DNA of 64,000 nt from SIG299 sp045531955 (GTDB lineage: Bacteria; Bacillota; Clostridia; Lachnospirales; Lachnospiraceae), in contig JAZSFC010000026.1 of NCBI GenBank assembly GCA_045531955.1, positions 1 to 64,000 on the forward strand, given 5' to 3'. Each line of letters opens with the position of its first letter. Within the stretch, counting starts at the first letter, position 1. Under the pieces are notes generated by a model. It saw nothing but the letters and a program-made list of their open reading frames with translations, was not told where the DNA came from and searched no databases. The position numbers and the translations under genes are program-made. Of this stretch, positions 34,952-44,061 are shown in pieces.

Positions 34952-36790
34952 TCAATGGGTTTCTATAGATTCCTCTTGTGTTTTTATTACCGGAAAGGTT
35001 ACCCGCACCATAGTGCCCTCACCTAAAGTACTTTGAATATCCAGTCCGTACTGTTCCCCGTAATTTAGCTTTATTCTACGGTTAATATTATACAAACCGA
35101 TACTGCTCTTATGGCGTTTTCTGGTATAGTTTTCTACCTTAGCCATAACCGTCTGTAAGGTTTCTTCATCCATTCCGCATCCGTTATCGGAAATGTCTGT
35201 ATAAACCACATTATCCTGCACATAAATACTAATCCAGATAGTGCCGTCACTTTCCCTGGATTCCAAACCGTGTACAATACCATTTTCCACGATTGGCTGC
35301 AGCAGCAACGGCAACACACGGTATTCTTCTAAATTCATCCCCGGTTCAACTGTCAAAATATAATTTACCCTGTCACCAAAACGCAGTTGCTGAATTTGTA
35401 AATAAGTAAGAATGTGGTCTATTTCTGCCTGCAGAGAGGTATCCGCAGTGCCTGTATTCTCCAATACATACCGCATGGATTTTCCCAGTAGCTTAATTGC
35501 ATTAGCCACTTCCTTATCTCCGGCGGTAAATGCCTTCATGCGGATAGATTCCAGCGTATTATAAAGGAAGTGCGGATTAATCTGACTGGCCAGCATTTTA
35601 AATTCCATTTTCTGCTGTTCATTTTGAATATTCTGTTCTTTGATTTCTGCTTCGTATTGGGCCGCTTCCATCTCCTGAATGTTTTTCACCATTACGTGAA
35701 GATCCTCAAAAGCTTCCGTCAGTTCCCGGCTGGCCCTGAATTTTGTCAGCATGCTATCGTATTCTCCGCGGCTTGCTTTACCCATTTCTACACGAAGTCC
35801 CTTTACCTGATGGACAATACTTCCGCTAAAAGATACCAAAATTACCATGGTAAGCAGCATGGTAACGGAAAGAACCGCTCCATACGTAAAAAACATTCTT
35901 TCCATATTTTCTATTGCACTGATGTCATATGTCATCAGATAAATGTTGGACGAGGTTCTGGAAATATCCAAAGATGACACATGAAACAAAACTTCCTCTC
36001 CCTCCAGTTCCGTTACTCCGCCATAATCATATTTATCCTCAGGATTAAACTTAAATGCCGGCATTGTTCCGTAATACTTTGTCTGATTACTGAAGGAAAC
36101 CGGTGTGTCGTCAACCGAAATCATGGTCAGATATTCGTAATCTCCGATACGGCTGGCCAGATAAGTGTCTTTTATTTTAATCATAACCACTGCCTCTTTA
36201 TCGCCGCCAACCAGAATCATCTTTCGAACCAAAGCAAGGCGCCATACATATTCATTATTGGTAGGATTCTTTACCCTATAGCTGATCCAAAACGGTGAAA
36301 ACTGATTCTGCGCCTTTTGATACCACTGGGTCTCCTTGATTTCTTCCGTCGGCACACGATACTGCCCGTAATTTATCATATCTTCCCGGTCAATATATAC
36401 CAATACTTCTTCAATACCCGCATAGGATTTCATGTAATCATCCATCAGGGTAATTTCTCTGGCTGCTGCACGAAGATCATTCTCGGTTTCATACTCGCCC
36501 CGTAAAAAACCAATTAACTCGTCATTATATACGATACTCTCGGAAAAAGTATAAATTTGGGAGGTCATCTCGTACATAGTACGTTTAATACCTGCATTGT
36601 AGGATTCCAACAAATCCGCGTGGTAGCTCTTCTGGTTCACATAAGTCACCCGCATTAACAGTCCGCCAAGAATGGTGATGGGAAGCACAATCGCCAAAAG
36701 ATAAACCACCGCCATTTGGGTGGATATTTTAGTTCTTCCAAGCAATCCCGCAAAAGAATCTCTTTGCTTTTGATCCTTATTTTCTTCCAT
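34952..36790 (-). CDS. YesM-type sensor histidine kinase
   Basis: A 612-residue membrane kinase. Membrane helix 1 is at about residues 27-48, the large extracellular sensor domain at about 50-300, helix 2 at about 303-325, and a HAMP region at about 326-380. Then come the internal His-kinase domain (QINPHFLYNTLESIRM, phospho-acceptor His) and an ATPase domain (LLLQPIVENGIVHGLE, DNGCGMDEETL, SSIGLYNINRRI). It would sense an extracellular sugar and phosphorylate the YesN-type regulator at 21891-23459. The AAGGGAGG site supports the start. It is its own unit, not adjacent to its regulator. Confidence 0.92.
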   Translation of the reverse strand: MEENKDQKQRDSFAGLLGRTKISTQMAVVYLLAIVLPITILGGLLMRVTYVNQKSYHADLLESYNAGIKRTMYEMTSQIYTFSESIVYNDELIGFLRGEYETENDLRAAAREITLMDDYMKSYAGIEEVLVYIDREDMINYGQYRVPTEEIKETQWYQKAQNQFSPFWISYRVKNPTNNEYVWRLALVRKMILVGGDKEAVVMIKIKDTYLASRIGDYEYLTMISVDDTPVSFSNQTKYYGTMPAFKFNPEDKYDYGGVTELEGEEVLFHVSSLDISRTSSNIYLMTYDISAIENMERMFFTYGAVLSVTMLLTMVILVSFSGSIVHQVKGLRVEMGKASRGEYDSMLTKFRASRELTEAFEDLHVMVKNIQEMEAAQYEAEIKEQNIQNEQQKMEFKMLASQINPHFLYNTLESIRMKAFTAGDKEVANAIKLLGKSMRYVLENTGTADTSLQAEIDHILTYLQIQQLRFGDRVNYILTVEPGMNLEEYRVLPLLLQPIVENGIVHGLESRESDGTIWISIYVQDNVVYTDISDNGCGMDEETLQTVMAKVENYTRKRHKSSIGLYNINRRIKLNYGEQYGLDIQSTLGEGTMVRVTFPVIKTQEESIETH

Positions 36791-36840
36791 GACGAGGCAC
36801 CTCCCTTCCTGCGTTCTTATTGTAATACAACCATAGACTA

Positions 36841-38361
36841 TTATTTCACTGCTTTATATGTAAACTTTGTCACATACGCATCGTTTTCTGCTTCTTTCCC
36901 ATTGCCGGAAGCATATAAACCAATCACATTTCCGGTAAAGCAACCGCCGGCCTCGGTGGAAAGATAATGGCTCTCTCCGCCGCCGAGAATAGTAAACTCT
37001 TTTCCGTCCTTGCTGTAAGAGAAATTATACTCTCTTCTTCTGCCGTTCAACTGCAAGATAACTTCGTTACCTTCGTAAGGTACCCTTTCTTCAATGGCCT
37101 TTAACTTACCGATTTGACGACGGATAATCAGGCACTGTTCTCCGTCAAGCTTTGTCAATGCAATTTCATAATGATGCTTGTTGCTCATGTAAATGCAAAG
37201 ACCTGCTTCTTCTCCCTCACCAGGAGTAAAGGTAAGGTGCATGGTGGCATCAAAGTCAAAATGCTCCTGACGACGGACCAGAATACTCTTGTAATCATCG
37301 CAAGATATGGATGCCGCTGCACCATGTAAACACAAGCCCTTGTAATCAAGGTGTACCAGTTGTTCTACAGGATTATAAATATAATTCCAGGAAACGTTCA
37401 ACTTATCTCCCGCAAAATCATCTTCAAAATCACTTCCCGGGATATATCTGCCGGTATTTGGTGTCTTTTCTCCCGCAAAACGTTCTACAGCTATCTCCTC
37501 AGGTACACGGCCGTTTACCCCCATGACCGGCCAGCCTTCCTTCCAGACAACAGGAACCAGCATGGTTTCCCGGCCCATGGTGTGACGGAACGGATACGCA
37601 ATCGGACGGTTTCCGAGGCATACTGCCCACCAGCCGCCATTGACATCTTCCACTAAATCAGCATGACCGATGGCCTTAATCGGCATCTCAGTACGGCTGT
37701 TGGTAAGCACCGGATTCCACGGACATTCTTCGTATGGTCCGTATACATTTTTGCTGCGGGCGATGGTTACCATATGGCAAAGCTCTGTGCCGCCCTCCGC
37801 AATCATCAGGTAGTACCAGCCATCTATCTTATATAAATGCGGTCCCTCCGGATTATTTCCGCCGGTGCCGTTCCATGCATACTGCTTTTCCCCAAGGCGC
37901 TTTCCTGTTTTAACATCTATTTCGCAAATGAACACGCCCTCATCGGTACCTGTATAATAACATCTGCCGTCCTCATCAAAGAAAAAGGACGGGTCAATGC
38001 CGCCGAATTCAAGAAAAATCGGGTCGGACCATTCACCATAAATATCATCCGTTGTCACGTAGAAATTACCGCCCGGATTACCACCCACATTGGTTACCAC
38101 ACAGTAGAACTTTCCTTCATGGTAACGGATGGTTGGCGCATACAAGCCGATGCAGTTTGGTGCTCCTAAAGGAAGTTTTAACTGACTGTCACGGGTCAAT
38201 ACATGCCCAATTTGCTCCCAGTGAATTAAATCTGTGCTATGATAGATCGGAAGTCCCGGAAAATACTCAAAGGTACTGTTTACAAGATAATAGTCATTGC
38301 CCACACGGCAAACGGATGGGTCCGGATTAAAACCGGATACGATAGGGTTGGTATATTTCAT
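36841..38361 (-). CDS. GH43 family glycoside hydrolase (beta-xylosidase/arabinofuranosidase-like)
   Basis: A 506-residue enzyme without signal peptide, thus intracellular. The five-bladed propeller starts with NPIVSGFNPDPSVCRVGNDY (catalytic Asp in NPDPS), has GGIDPSFFFDEDG (pKa-modulating Asp) and NPEGPHLYKIDGWYY (acid Glu). A C-terminal concanavalin-like domain (about 320-505) is typical of GH43 subfamilies 10-12. These remove xylose or arabinose from imported oligosaccharides. AAGGAGG before the ATG sets the start. It is divergent from the GH31 gene with a shared control region. Confidence 0.9.
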   Translation of the reverse strand: MKYTNPIVSGFNPDPSVCRVGNDYYLVNSTFEYFPGLPIYHSTDLIHWEQIGHVLTRDSQLKLPLGAPNCIGLYAPTIRYHEGKFYCVVTNVGGNPGGNFYVTTDDIYGEWSDPIFLEFGGIDPSFFFDEDGRCYYTGTDEGVFICEIDVKTGKRLGEKQYAWNGTGGNNPEGPHLYKIDGWYYLMIAEGGTELCHMVTIARSKNVYGPYEECPWNPVLTNSRTEMPIKAIGHADLVEDVNGGWWAVCLGNRPIAYPFRHTMGRETMLVPVVWKEGWPVMGVNGRVPEEIAVERFAGEKTPNTGRYIPGSDFEDDFAGDKLNVSWNYIYNPVEQLVHLDYKGLCLHGAAASISCDDYKSILVRRQEHFDFDATMHLTFTPGEGEEAGLCIYMSNKHHYEIALTKLDGEQCLIIRRQIGKLKAIEERVPYEGNEVILQLNGRRREYNFSYSKDGKEFTILGGGESHYLSTEAGGCFTGNVIGLYASGNGKEAENDAYVTKFTYKAVK

Positions 38362-38430
38362 TTCGTTATCCTCCTTAGTTTTCTCTTTTCATCATACACG
38401 CCATTACCTAAAAAAGCAATAAAAAGTAGC

Positions 38431-38483
38431 GTATTTTGTTACCGAAAAAGGCGGTATGTTTTTTTCAAAATACCCCTTATAAT
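38431..38483 (+). promoter_or_regulatory. Control region of the GH31 gene with paired GTATTTTG words
   Basis: GTATTTTG (38431-38438) and its complement CAAAATAC (38466-38473) form an inverted pair. TATAAT at 38478-38483 is the -10 element. The -35 position (about 38455-38460, TATGTT) is poor and overlapped by the pair's spacer, which fits an activator-dependent promoter read by the YesN-type regulator. The divergent GH43 gene starts on the other side. Confidence 0.5.
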
Positions 38484-38553
38484 AGTGCCAAACTGCAGTA
38501 GCCTGCCTTCCACGCAGCACTGCAAAAAAACACCCAGAAAGGATGTATCAAAT

Positions 38554-40899
38554 ATGAAATTCAGTAACGGATGCTGGCTCCAGAAGGAGCACTGCGAATG
38601 CTTTGATCCAAAGCAGGCATATTTTACAAAAATTGAACCGGGCAAGGTAACCATCTGTGCCCCAACCGTATTTATCAACCACCGTGGCGACACCCTCGGC
38701 AGTATCAACTTAACCGTTGTACTTACCTCTCCGGCAGAAGATATTATCCGTGTGCAGACCTGGCACCATCTTGGCGCGCAGAAGAAAGCACCGGAATTTG
38801 AGCTTAACATTGCAGAAAAATCTCCAATGACTGCAGAAGAAACCGATGAACTCATCATTGTAAAAAGCGGTTCCCTCTCCTTGGAAATTACCAAGAATCC
38901 TTGGAGCATGACCTATAAGCGTAACGGTAAGGTTATCACCAAGAGCGGCCGTAAGGACTTAGCACTTATGAAGACCGCCTGGACCGGCCTTGCTTATGAC
39001 AAGGGCGACTACGAAAACGCATATATGCGCCAGCAGTTAAGTCTTGGTGTCGGCGAACTCATCTACGGTCTTGGCGAACGCTTCACTCCGTTTGTAAAGA
39101 ACGGTCAGAGCATTGACATTTGGAACGAAGACGGCGGTACCAGTACCGAGCAGTCCTACAAGAACATTCCGTTTTACATTTCCAACAAGGGCTACGGCGT
39201 ATTTGTAAACCATCCGGAAAAGGTTTCCTTCGAAATCGGAACCGAAATGGTAACCAAGGCAGAATTTTCCGTAGAAGGCGGTTACCTTGATTACTTCTTA
39301 ATCAACGGTCCGTCCATGAAGGAAGTACTTACCCGCTACACTGACTTAACCGGCAAGCCATCCCTGCCTGCAGCATGGACCTTCGGTTTATGGCTCTCCA
39401 CCTCCTTCACCACCAACTACGATGAAGAAACGGTTATGAGCTTTGTCAACGGCATGTTAGACCGCGGCATTAACCTCAGAACCTTCCACTTCGACTGCTT
39501 CTGGATGAAGGAATTTCACTGGTCCGATTTCCTTTGGGATGACAGGGTATTCCCGGATCCTGAGGGCATGTTAAAGAGAATCAAGGCCAAGGGCTTAAAT
39601 ATTTGTGTTTGGATTAATTCCTACATCGGTCAGGAATCCGCTATGTTTGCAGAAGGCGTAGAAAACGGCTACTTTGTAAAGCGTCCGAACGGCGACGTAT
39701 GGCAGTGGGATATGTGGCAGCCGGGCATGGCTCTGGTGGACTTCACCAACCCTGCAGCCTGCAAGTGGTTCCAGGATAAGCTGGAAATCCTTATGGATAT
39801 GGGTGTTGACTGCTTTAAGACCGACTTTGGTGAGAGAATTCCAACCGATGTAGTTTACTACGATGGTTCCGACCCTAAGAAGATGCACAACTACTACACT
39901 TATCTTTATAACAAGTGCGTATATGATTTATTAGAAAGAAAGCGCGGCAAGGGCGAAGCAATCCTCTTTGCACGTTCCGCTACCGTTGGCGGCCAGAAGT
40001 TCCCGGTTCACTGGGGCGGCGACTGCTGGTCCGATTACGAATCCATGGAAGAATCCCTTCGCGGCGGTCTTTCCTTAACCTCCTCCGGTTTTGGTTTCTG
40101 GAGCCACGATATCGGCGGCTTCGAAAGCACTTCTACCGCAGACGTTTACAAGAGATGGGCAGCCTTCGGCTTGCTTTCCACCCACTCCCGCTTACACGGT
40201 TCCTCCTCTTACCGTGTGCCGTGGGCATATGATGACGAGGCTGTTGACGTAGTACGTGCTTTCACAAGCCTCAAGGCAGCCCTGATGCCTTACCTGTACC
40301 GCAATGCCATCGAAACCGCCAAAACCGGTGTTCCGATGATGCGCAGTATGGTTCTGGAATTCACCGAAGACAAGAACTGTGCTTACCTTGATAAGCAGTA
40401 CATGCTGGGTGACTCCCTGTTGGTTGCTCCAATCTTCAACGAAGAAAGCACCGCAGAGTACTATCTGCCAAAGGGCACCTGGACCAACTACTTCACCGGT
40501 GAGAAAAAGGAAGGCGGTTCCTGGTACACAGAAACCTGCCCATACCTTGAGATTCCTCTCTTTGTAAAAGAAAACAGCATCATTGCCATGAACGATGCTG
40601 CTAACAAGCCTGATTATGATTTTGCTGACGGCGTAACCTTAAAGGCATACGCATTGGTTGACGGTGTTGCCGCTACTACATGCATTTACGACATGAAGGC
40701 AAATCTTCAGTTTACCGCTTCCGTGACTAAGAACGGCAAAGAAGTTACCATTAAGGCCGATGCAAAGACGCCTTTCTCTGTACTTCTTGTTGGCGAGACT
40801 GCATGTGCTGCATCCGGCGATGCAAAGCTTACACAGACTGAAAAGGGTACTTTAGTATCTTTTGATGCAGGTTGTGAATGTAAGGTTACTTTAGAGTAA
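38554..40899 (+). CDS. GH31 alpha-xylosidase (YicI-like)
   Basis: A 781-residue intracellular enzyme close in length to YicI (772). It has an N-terminal beta domain, then a catalytic barrel with FHFDCFWMKEFHWSDFLWDD (the YicI signature), the nucleophile in DCFKTDFGERIP (Asp) and the acid region HWGGDCWSDYESM (Asp). The motif GFGFWSHDIGGFE follows, then a C-terminal beta domain. YicI-type enzymes release alpha-xylose from isoprimeverose units of xyloglucan, which would agree with a GH5_4 xyloglucanase in the same locus. The start at 38554 has GAAAGGA upstream; the open frame runs 105 codons further through the promoter. Confidence 0.93.
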   Translation: MKFSNGCWLQKEHCECFDPKQAYFTKIEPGKVTICAPTVFINHRGDTLGSINLTVVLTSPAEDIIRVQTWHHLGAQKKAPEFELNIAEKSPMTAEETDELIIVKSGSLSLEITKNPWSMTYKRNGKVITKSGRKDLALMKTAWTGLAYDKGDYENAYMRQQLSLGVGELIYGLGERFTPFVKNGQSIDIWNEDGGTSTEQSYKNIPFYISNKGYGVFVNHPEKVSFEIGTEMVTKAEFSVEGGYLDYFLINGPSMKEVLTRYTDLTGKPSLPAAWTFGLWLSTSFTTNYDEETVMSFVNGMLDRGINLRTFHFDCFWMKEFHWSDFLWDDRVFPDPEGMLKRIKAKGLNICVWINSYIGQESAMFAEGVENGYFVKRPNGDVWQWDMWQPGMALVDFTNPAACKWFQDKLEILMDMGVDCFKTDFGERIPTDVVYYDGSDPKKMHNYYTYLYNKCVYDLLERKRGKGEAILFARSATVGGQKFPVHWGGDCWSDYESMEESLRGGLSLTSSGFGFWSHDIGGFESTSTADVYKRWAAFGLLSTHSRLHGSSSYRVPWAYDDEAVDVVRAFTSLKAALMPYLYRNAIETAKTGVPMMRSMVLEFTEDKNCAYLDKQYMLGDSLLVAPIFNEESTAEYYLPKGTWTNYFTGEKKEGGSWYTETCPYLEIPLFVKENSIIAMNDAANKPDYDFADGVTLKAYALVDGVAATTCIYDMKANLQFTASVTKNGKEVTIKADAKTPFSVLLVGETACAASGDAKLTQTEKGTLVSFDAGCECKVTLE

Positions 40900-40927
40900 T
40901 TGTCCTAATCTTTTTTATAAATGCTCC

Positions 40928-40981
40928 AGAGGGAGCCGCTATCTAAGTACGTCATAAGTGCTTTTGGTAGCGGCTCCCTCT
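40928..40981 (+). terminator. Terminator after the GH31 gene
   Basis: AGAGGGAGCCGCTA (40928-40941) pairs exactly with TAGCGGCTCCCTCT (40968-40981), and a T-run follows. Confidence 0.85.
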
Positions 40982-40990
40982 ACTTTTTTA

Positions 40991-41424
40991 CATCGGTTTC
41001 TTCCCATGCTTCTCCCGACTCAGCTTCTTTCCACCGTGGCTTGCCAAGAAAGATTCTGAAGCGAAACCTATGTCTGCTTATTTCCATTTTGCCAAAACTC
41101 GCGTGCCGATGGATAATTATATGAGCTGATGGTTTTCATTTTGATTTGAATTGTTTCAAACTGTCCTTCGGACATACAAAAAGGATGGTTGAACTTCTTT
41201 TGGACACACAAGGTGTCCGCAGAAGCTTCAACCATCCTTTTTTAGTGCTTACGCACTTTTGAAACACTTCAAATGCATACATTACTTACACACAGTTCTT
41301 TTCATCCGACCACGCTCAAACAGTTGGCCAAAATGTAAAACACAGACTTATCGCTTCCGAATACTTTCTTGGAGCCACAGGAAAAGCCCTGAACGTCGGA
41401 GCGAAGCATGGAAAGAAACCGGCG
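40991..41424. repeat. Large nested palindrome (about 434 bp) with a cloverleaf centre
   Basis: The outer arms 40991-41098 and 41322-41424 are imperfect inverted copies of each other (for example CATCGGTTTCTTCCCATGCT against AGCATGGAAAGAAACCGGCG). At the centre, 17-bp arms at 41144-41160 and 41258-41274 (one mismatch) enclose side hairpins (GTCC-TTC-GGAC and AGTGC-TTAC-GCACT) and an inner 16-bp stem (41178-41193 with 41227-41242) capped by GGACAC/GTGTCC. The dyad axes of the outer arms and the core coincide near 41209. No coding frame of note lies inside. It fills the gap between convergent GH31 and XRE genes. Confidence 0.75.
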
Positions 41425-41430
41425 AAACAT

Positions 41431-41961
41431 TTAGCGTACATTTCTTCTAAGACTCTTTTTCCACTGACTAATCTTGTCAAGGGCACCCAAGCAATGAAGT
41501 GCATAAAGAAGCAATCCTGCGCAGGAAAGGCCAATGGTAAACGCCATAATATTGTGGCATACATTTTCTGCAACGATACCATAAAGTCTTCCTTTATGTT
41601 CGCTTCCAAATAACAAATTACTAATCAACATCAAACAAACAGACCCCATAACCAAAGTTCTCAGTTTTTCTCCCCGTTTCTTTGTTTCTTCCTTTGCATA
41701 CTCTGCCACCTTTTTTAAGGTGTCCTTTGTTTCATTATCCATCTTCTCGCTTTTCCTTTCTCCATCAATAATTTCACGGATGTCTACATCATAGAAATCC
41801 GCAAGTTCAATGAGCATATCCACATCCGGCATATTGCTTCCCGTCTCCCACCGCGATACCGTCCGTGAGGATACGTAAAACTGCTCTGCCAGCTGTTCCT
41901 GGGTTAGACCCTTTTCTTTTCGCAGGTGCTTTAAGAATTCACCTGTCTTTTGTTGATTCAT
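41431..41961 (-). CDS. XRE-type regulator with two C-terminal membrane helices
   Basis: A 176-residue protein. The HTH is at residues about 8-62 (EFLKHLRKEKGLTQEQLAEQ, then FYVSSRTVSRWETGSNMPDV). A charged linker (KMDNETKDTLKKVAEYAKEE) is followed by two membrane helices (about 108-126 and 138-160). Such membrane-bound XRE regulators are frequent in Clostridia and may sense envelope state. AGGAGG before ATG 41961 sets the start. The stop codon abuts the large palindrome. Target unknown. Confidence 0.82.
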   Translation of the reverse strand: MNQQKTGEFLKHLRKEKGLTQEQLAEQFYVSSRTVSRWETGSNMPDVDMLIELADFYDVDIREIIDGERKSEKMDNETKDTLKKVAEYAKEETKKRGEKLRTLVMGSVCLMLISNLLFGSEHKGRLYGIVAENVCHNIMAFTIGLSCAGLLLYALHCLGALDKISQWKKSLRRNVR

Positions 41962-42061
41962 GCCGAACCCTCCTTTCGTGCTCATCATACTGCCGCCACC
42001 CTACAAACACCACGACACAAAGCGAGAAATGCCGTGTTTTTCAGGGATGGACATGGGATGT

Positions 42062-42850
42062 CTACTTTGTAGTAAACTCGTACATCCTATACATTGCCTT
42101 TGCAATTTTTCCTGCAAACAATTTCTGAAAGATTGTTTTTTCCATTCCCTGCAATTCATCAATATAGTTCTGCGGTGTCATATCATATTCTTTTTCAAAT
42201 GCCAACCCTGTTTGTTCCGCCAGCTCCTGCGGAGCATCATATCCGTACACCAGCGTTACCCCCACATCATTGATTGGATTTTTGTACTTAGATGCCTTTG
42301 CCGCACGTTCCGTATAACAGTCCATTAACAGATGTATCGACCTAAAATGTCCGGAAATATCCTGTAACAACGCCCGTAACTCCTCCGGCTTAAAATACAT
42401 GCTGACGCCTTCCATGATAATAATGGCAGCCTGATTTCCTTCTATATAGTTTTTCCATTCTCCGGTCCGCATATCTGCTGATACCATGTGATACACTTCG
42501 GATTCTTTGTAATATTTTTTTCTTTCCTCAATTACCTCCGGAAAATCAATATCATACCACTTGATTTCTTTTGCATTCACCCGCTCCACTCTGCTGTCCA
42601 TACCGCAACCGATATGCAAAACCACCGCACCCGGATTCTTCCTAATCTCCTGTGCTACCCACGCATCATAAATAGCAGAACGCATAGCCATATAATAAGC
42701 CAGCCACTTGGACTTTGACTTACCCTTAAGTTCAAAACTTTCCTGTTCCCAAATCTCTTCTGCCCATTTATCCTGAAGAATGATATTCTTTTTGCTTACA
42801 TAAGCTTTCCCGTATAACGGAATATATAAGGTTTTGTTGATGTTATTCAT
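42062..42850 (-). CDS. LCM/TcmP-type S-adenosylmethionine methyltransferase
   Basis: A 262-residue class I methyltransferase of the leucine carboxyl methyltransferase/TcmP family. SAM-binding motif I is in VVLHIGCGMDSRVERVNA. The acidic residue that follows is in KWYDIDFPEVIEERKKYY, and AAIIIMEGVSMYFKPEELRA is the characteristic post-motif. The N-terminal LQDKWAEEIW also fits the family. In bacteria these are usually O-methyltransferases acting on small molecules. The start at 42850 follows GGGGGA. It stands alone between the XRE regulator and a palindromic element. Confidence 0.83.
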   Translation of the reverse strand: MNNINKTLYIPLYGKAYVSKKNIILQDKWAEEIWEQESFELKGKSKSKWLAYYMAMRSAIYDAWVAQEIRKNPGAVVLHIGCGMDSRVERVNAKEIKWYDIDFPEVIEERKKYYKESEVYHMVSADMRTGEWKNYIEGNQAAIIIMEGVSMYFKPEELRALLQDISGHFRSIHLLMDCYTERAAKASKYKNPINDVGVTLVYGYDAPQELAEQTGLAFEKEYDMTPQNYIDELQGMEKTIFQKLFAGKIAKAMYRMYEFTTK

Positions 42851-42999
42851 GCCATCCCCCATTTCACTCTCTTGAAATAAATTATACCATAGCAAACTTA
42901 CACTGTATAGTAACAATATAAGTTGCTACACAGCTACTTCTTTATTGCCATGGCTTCTGCGCAATGTACTAATGAAATAAGCTGCTTAAAATAAAAATA

Positions 43000-43149
43000 G
43001 CTTTTTGGAATTTTAATATCCAAGTGTCCGACCTCTCAGCCGACAGATGTTCGAGTCTGGCAGACTAAGCTGATTTTTCAGATTAGTTTGACAGAAGCGA
43101 ACAGCTGTCGGAGGAGGCAGGCGAACACGGATATTAAAATCCAAAAAGC
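43000..43149. repeat. Nested palindromic element of 150 bp
   Basis: The outer arms GCTTTTTGGA-ATTTTAATATCC (43000-43021) and their complement with one bulge (43129-43149) enclose a second imperfect stem. In that stem GTGT-CCG, CCGACAG and TGTTCG on the left face CGAACA, CTGTCGG and GCGAACAC on the right. Apical hairpins are AGTCTG-GC-AGACT and CTAAGCTGA/TCAGATTAG. It lies between tandem minus-strand genes, 27 bases before the permease stop codon, and may terminate the permease transcript. Confidence 0.7.
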
Positions 43150-43176
43150 CTTTTAATTTTTTATACTCTTATTTCA

Positions 43177-44049
43177 TCATCCCTTTACAGAACCCATGGC
43201 AACACCCTGTACGATGTGCTTGGAAAGGATTAAGTACACTACAATAACCGGGAAGATGGAGAACGCAATCATCATGTAAACCTGACCCATATCAAACTTT
43301 AAGAAGTCTGCGGAACGGAGTTCTGCAATGAGGATTGGCAGTGTCTTCATGGTTCTCTTGTGGAGAATCAGTGCCGGTGTAAAGTAGTTGTTCCAGCTGC
43401 TTACGAAGGTGAAGATTGCCTGTACTGCAATCGCCGGCTTCATCAGCGGAAGAACAATGTTATTGAAGGTTCTGAACTCGCCGGAACCATCAATTCTTGC
43501 TGCTTCGATTAAGGAAAGAGGCAATGCGCTTTCCATATACTGCTTCATGTAGAAGAAGGTTGCCGGAGCCGCAATAGTTGGAATAATCAAAGGAATGTAG
43601 GAATCCTCTAACTTCATCTTATCCATTAAGTCGATAAAACCGAGTGCAGTAACCTGTGTCGGAATTGTCATAACCATCAGGATGAAGGTGAACATAAACT
43701 TTCTTAACTTAAAATCATATGCATGGATAGCATAAGCTGTCATAGTGGAGAAGTAGGTACTTACCACTGCGCTGCAACCTGCCACGATAAGGCTGTTTAA
43801 CATACCACGTACTACCGGAAGGGAGCTGTTTAACATGTTCTTCCAGTTTGCAATAGCGTTTGTACTTGGCAACGCTCTGAAACCTCTGTTTAAGTCACTG
43901 TGAGAACGGGTTGCATTTACAAATAATACATAGAACCAGAACAGACACAGTACGGAAATTATAATCAATACGGTGTATGCAATTGTTCTTCTTGCGCCAA
44001 GACCAAGTGCAGAATCAAGGCCTTTAACTTTTACTTTTGTCTTTGCCAT
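43177..44049 (-). CDS. Sugar ABC permease, MalG-like, second importer
   Basis: A 290-residue membrane protein with six helices, EAA loop LIEAARIDGSGEFRTFNNIV, and the conserved C-terminus LSKHIVQGVAMGSVKG of CUT1 permeases. It lies 12 bases after its partner permease. Together with the binding lipoprotein it forms a three-gene importer under a LacI regulator; no ATPase is encoded, so a shared one must serve. The sugar is unknown. Confidence 0.92.
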   Translation of the reverse strand: MAKTKVKVKGLDSALGLGARRTIAYTVLIIISVLCLFWFYVLFVNATRSHSDLNRGFRALPSTNAIANWKNMLNSSLPVVRGMLNSLIVAGCSAVVSTYFSTMTAYAIHAYDFKLRKFMFTFILMVMTIPTQVTALGFIDLMDKMKLEDSYIPLIIPTIAAPATFFYMKQYMESALPLSLIEAARIDGSGEFRTFNNIVLPLMKPAIAVQAIFTFVSSWNNYFTPALILHKRTMKTLPILIAELRSADFLKFDMGQVYMMIAFSIFPVIVVYLILSKHIVQGVAMGSVKG

Positions 44050-44061
44050 GTTTCTTCCCTC

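Noticed and set aside
38239..38553. 105-codon N-terminal extension of the GH31 frame
   Set aside because: It lies in the divergent promoter region and overlaps GH43; the -10 element and ribosome site support the start at 38554, and family length agrees.
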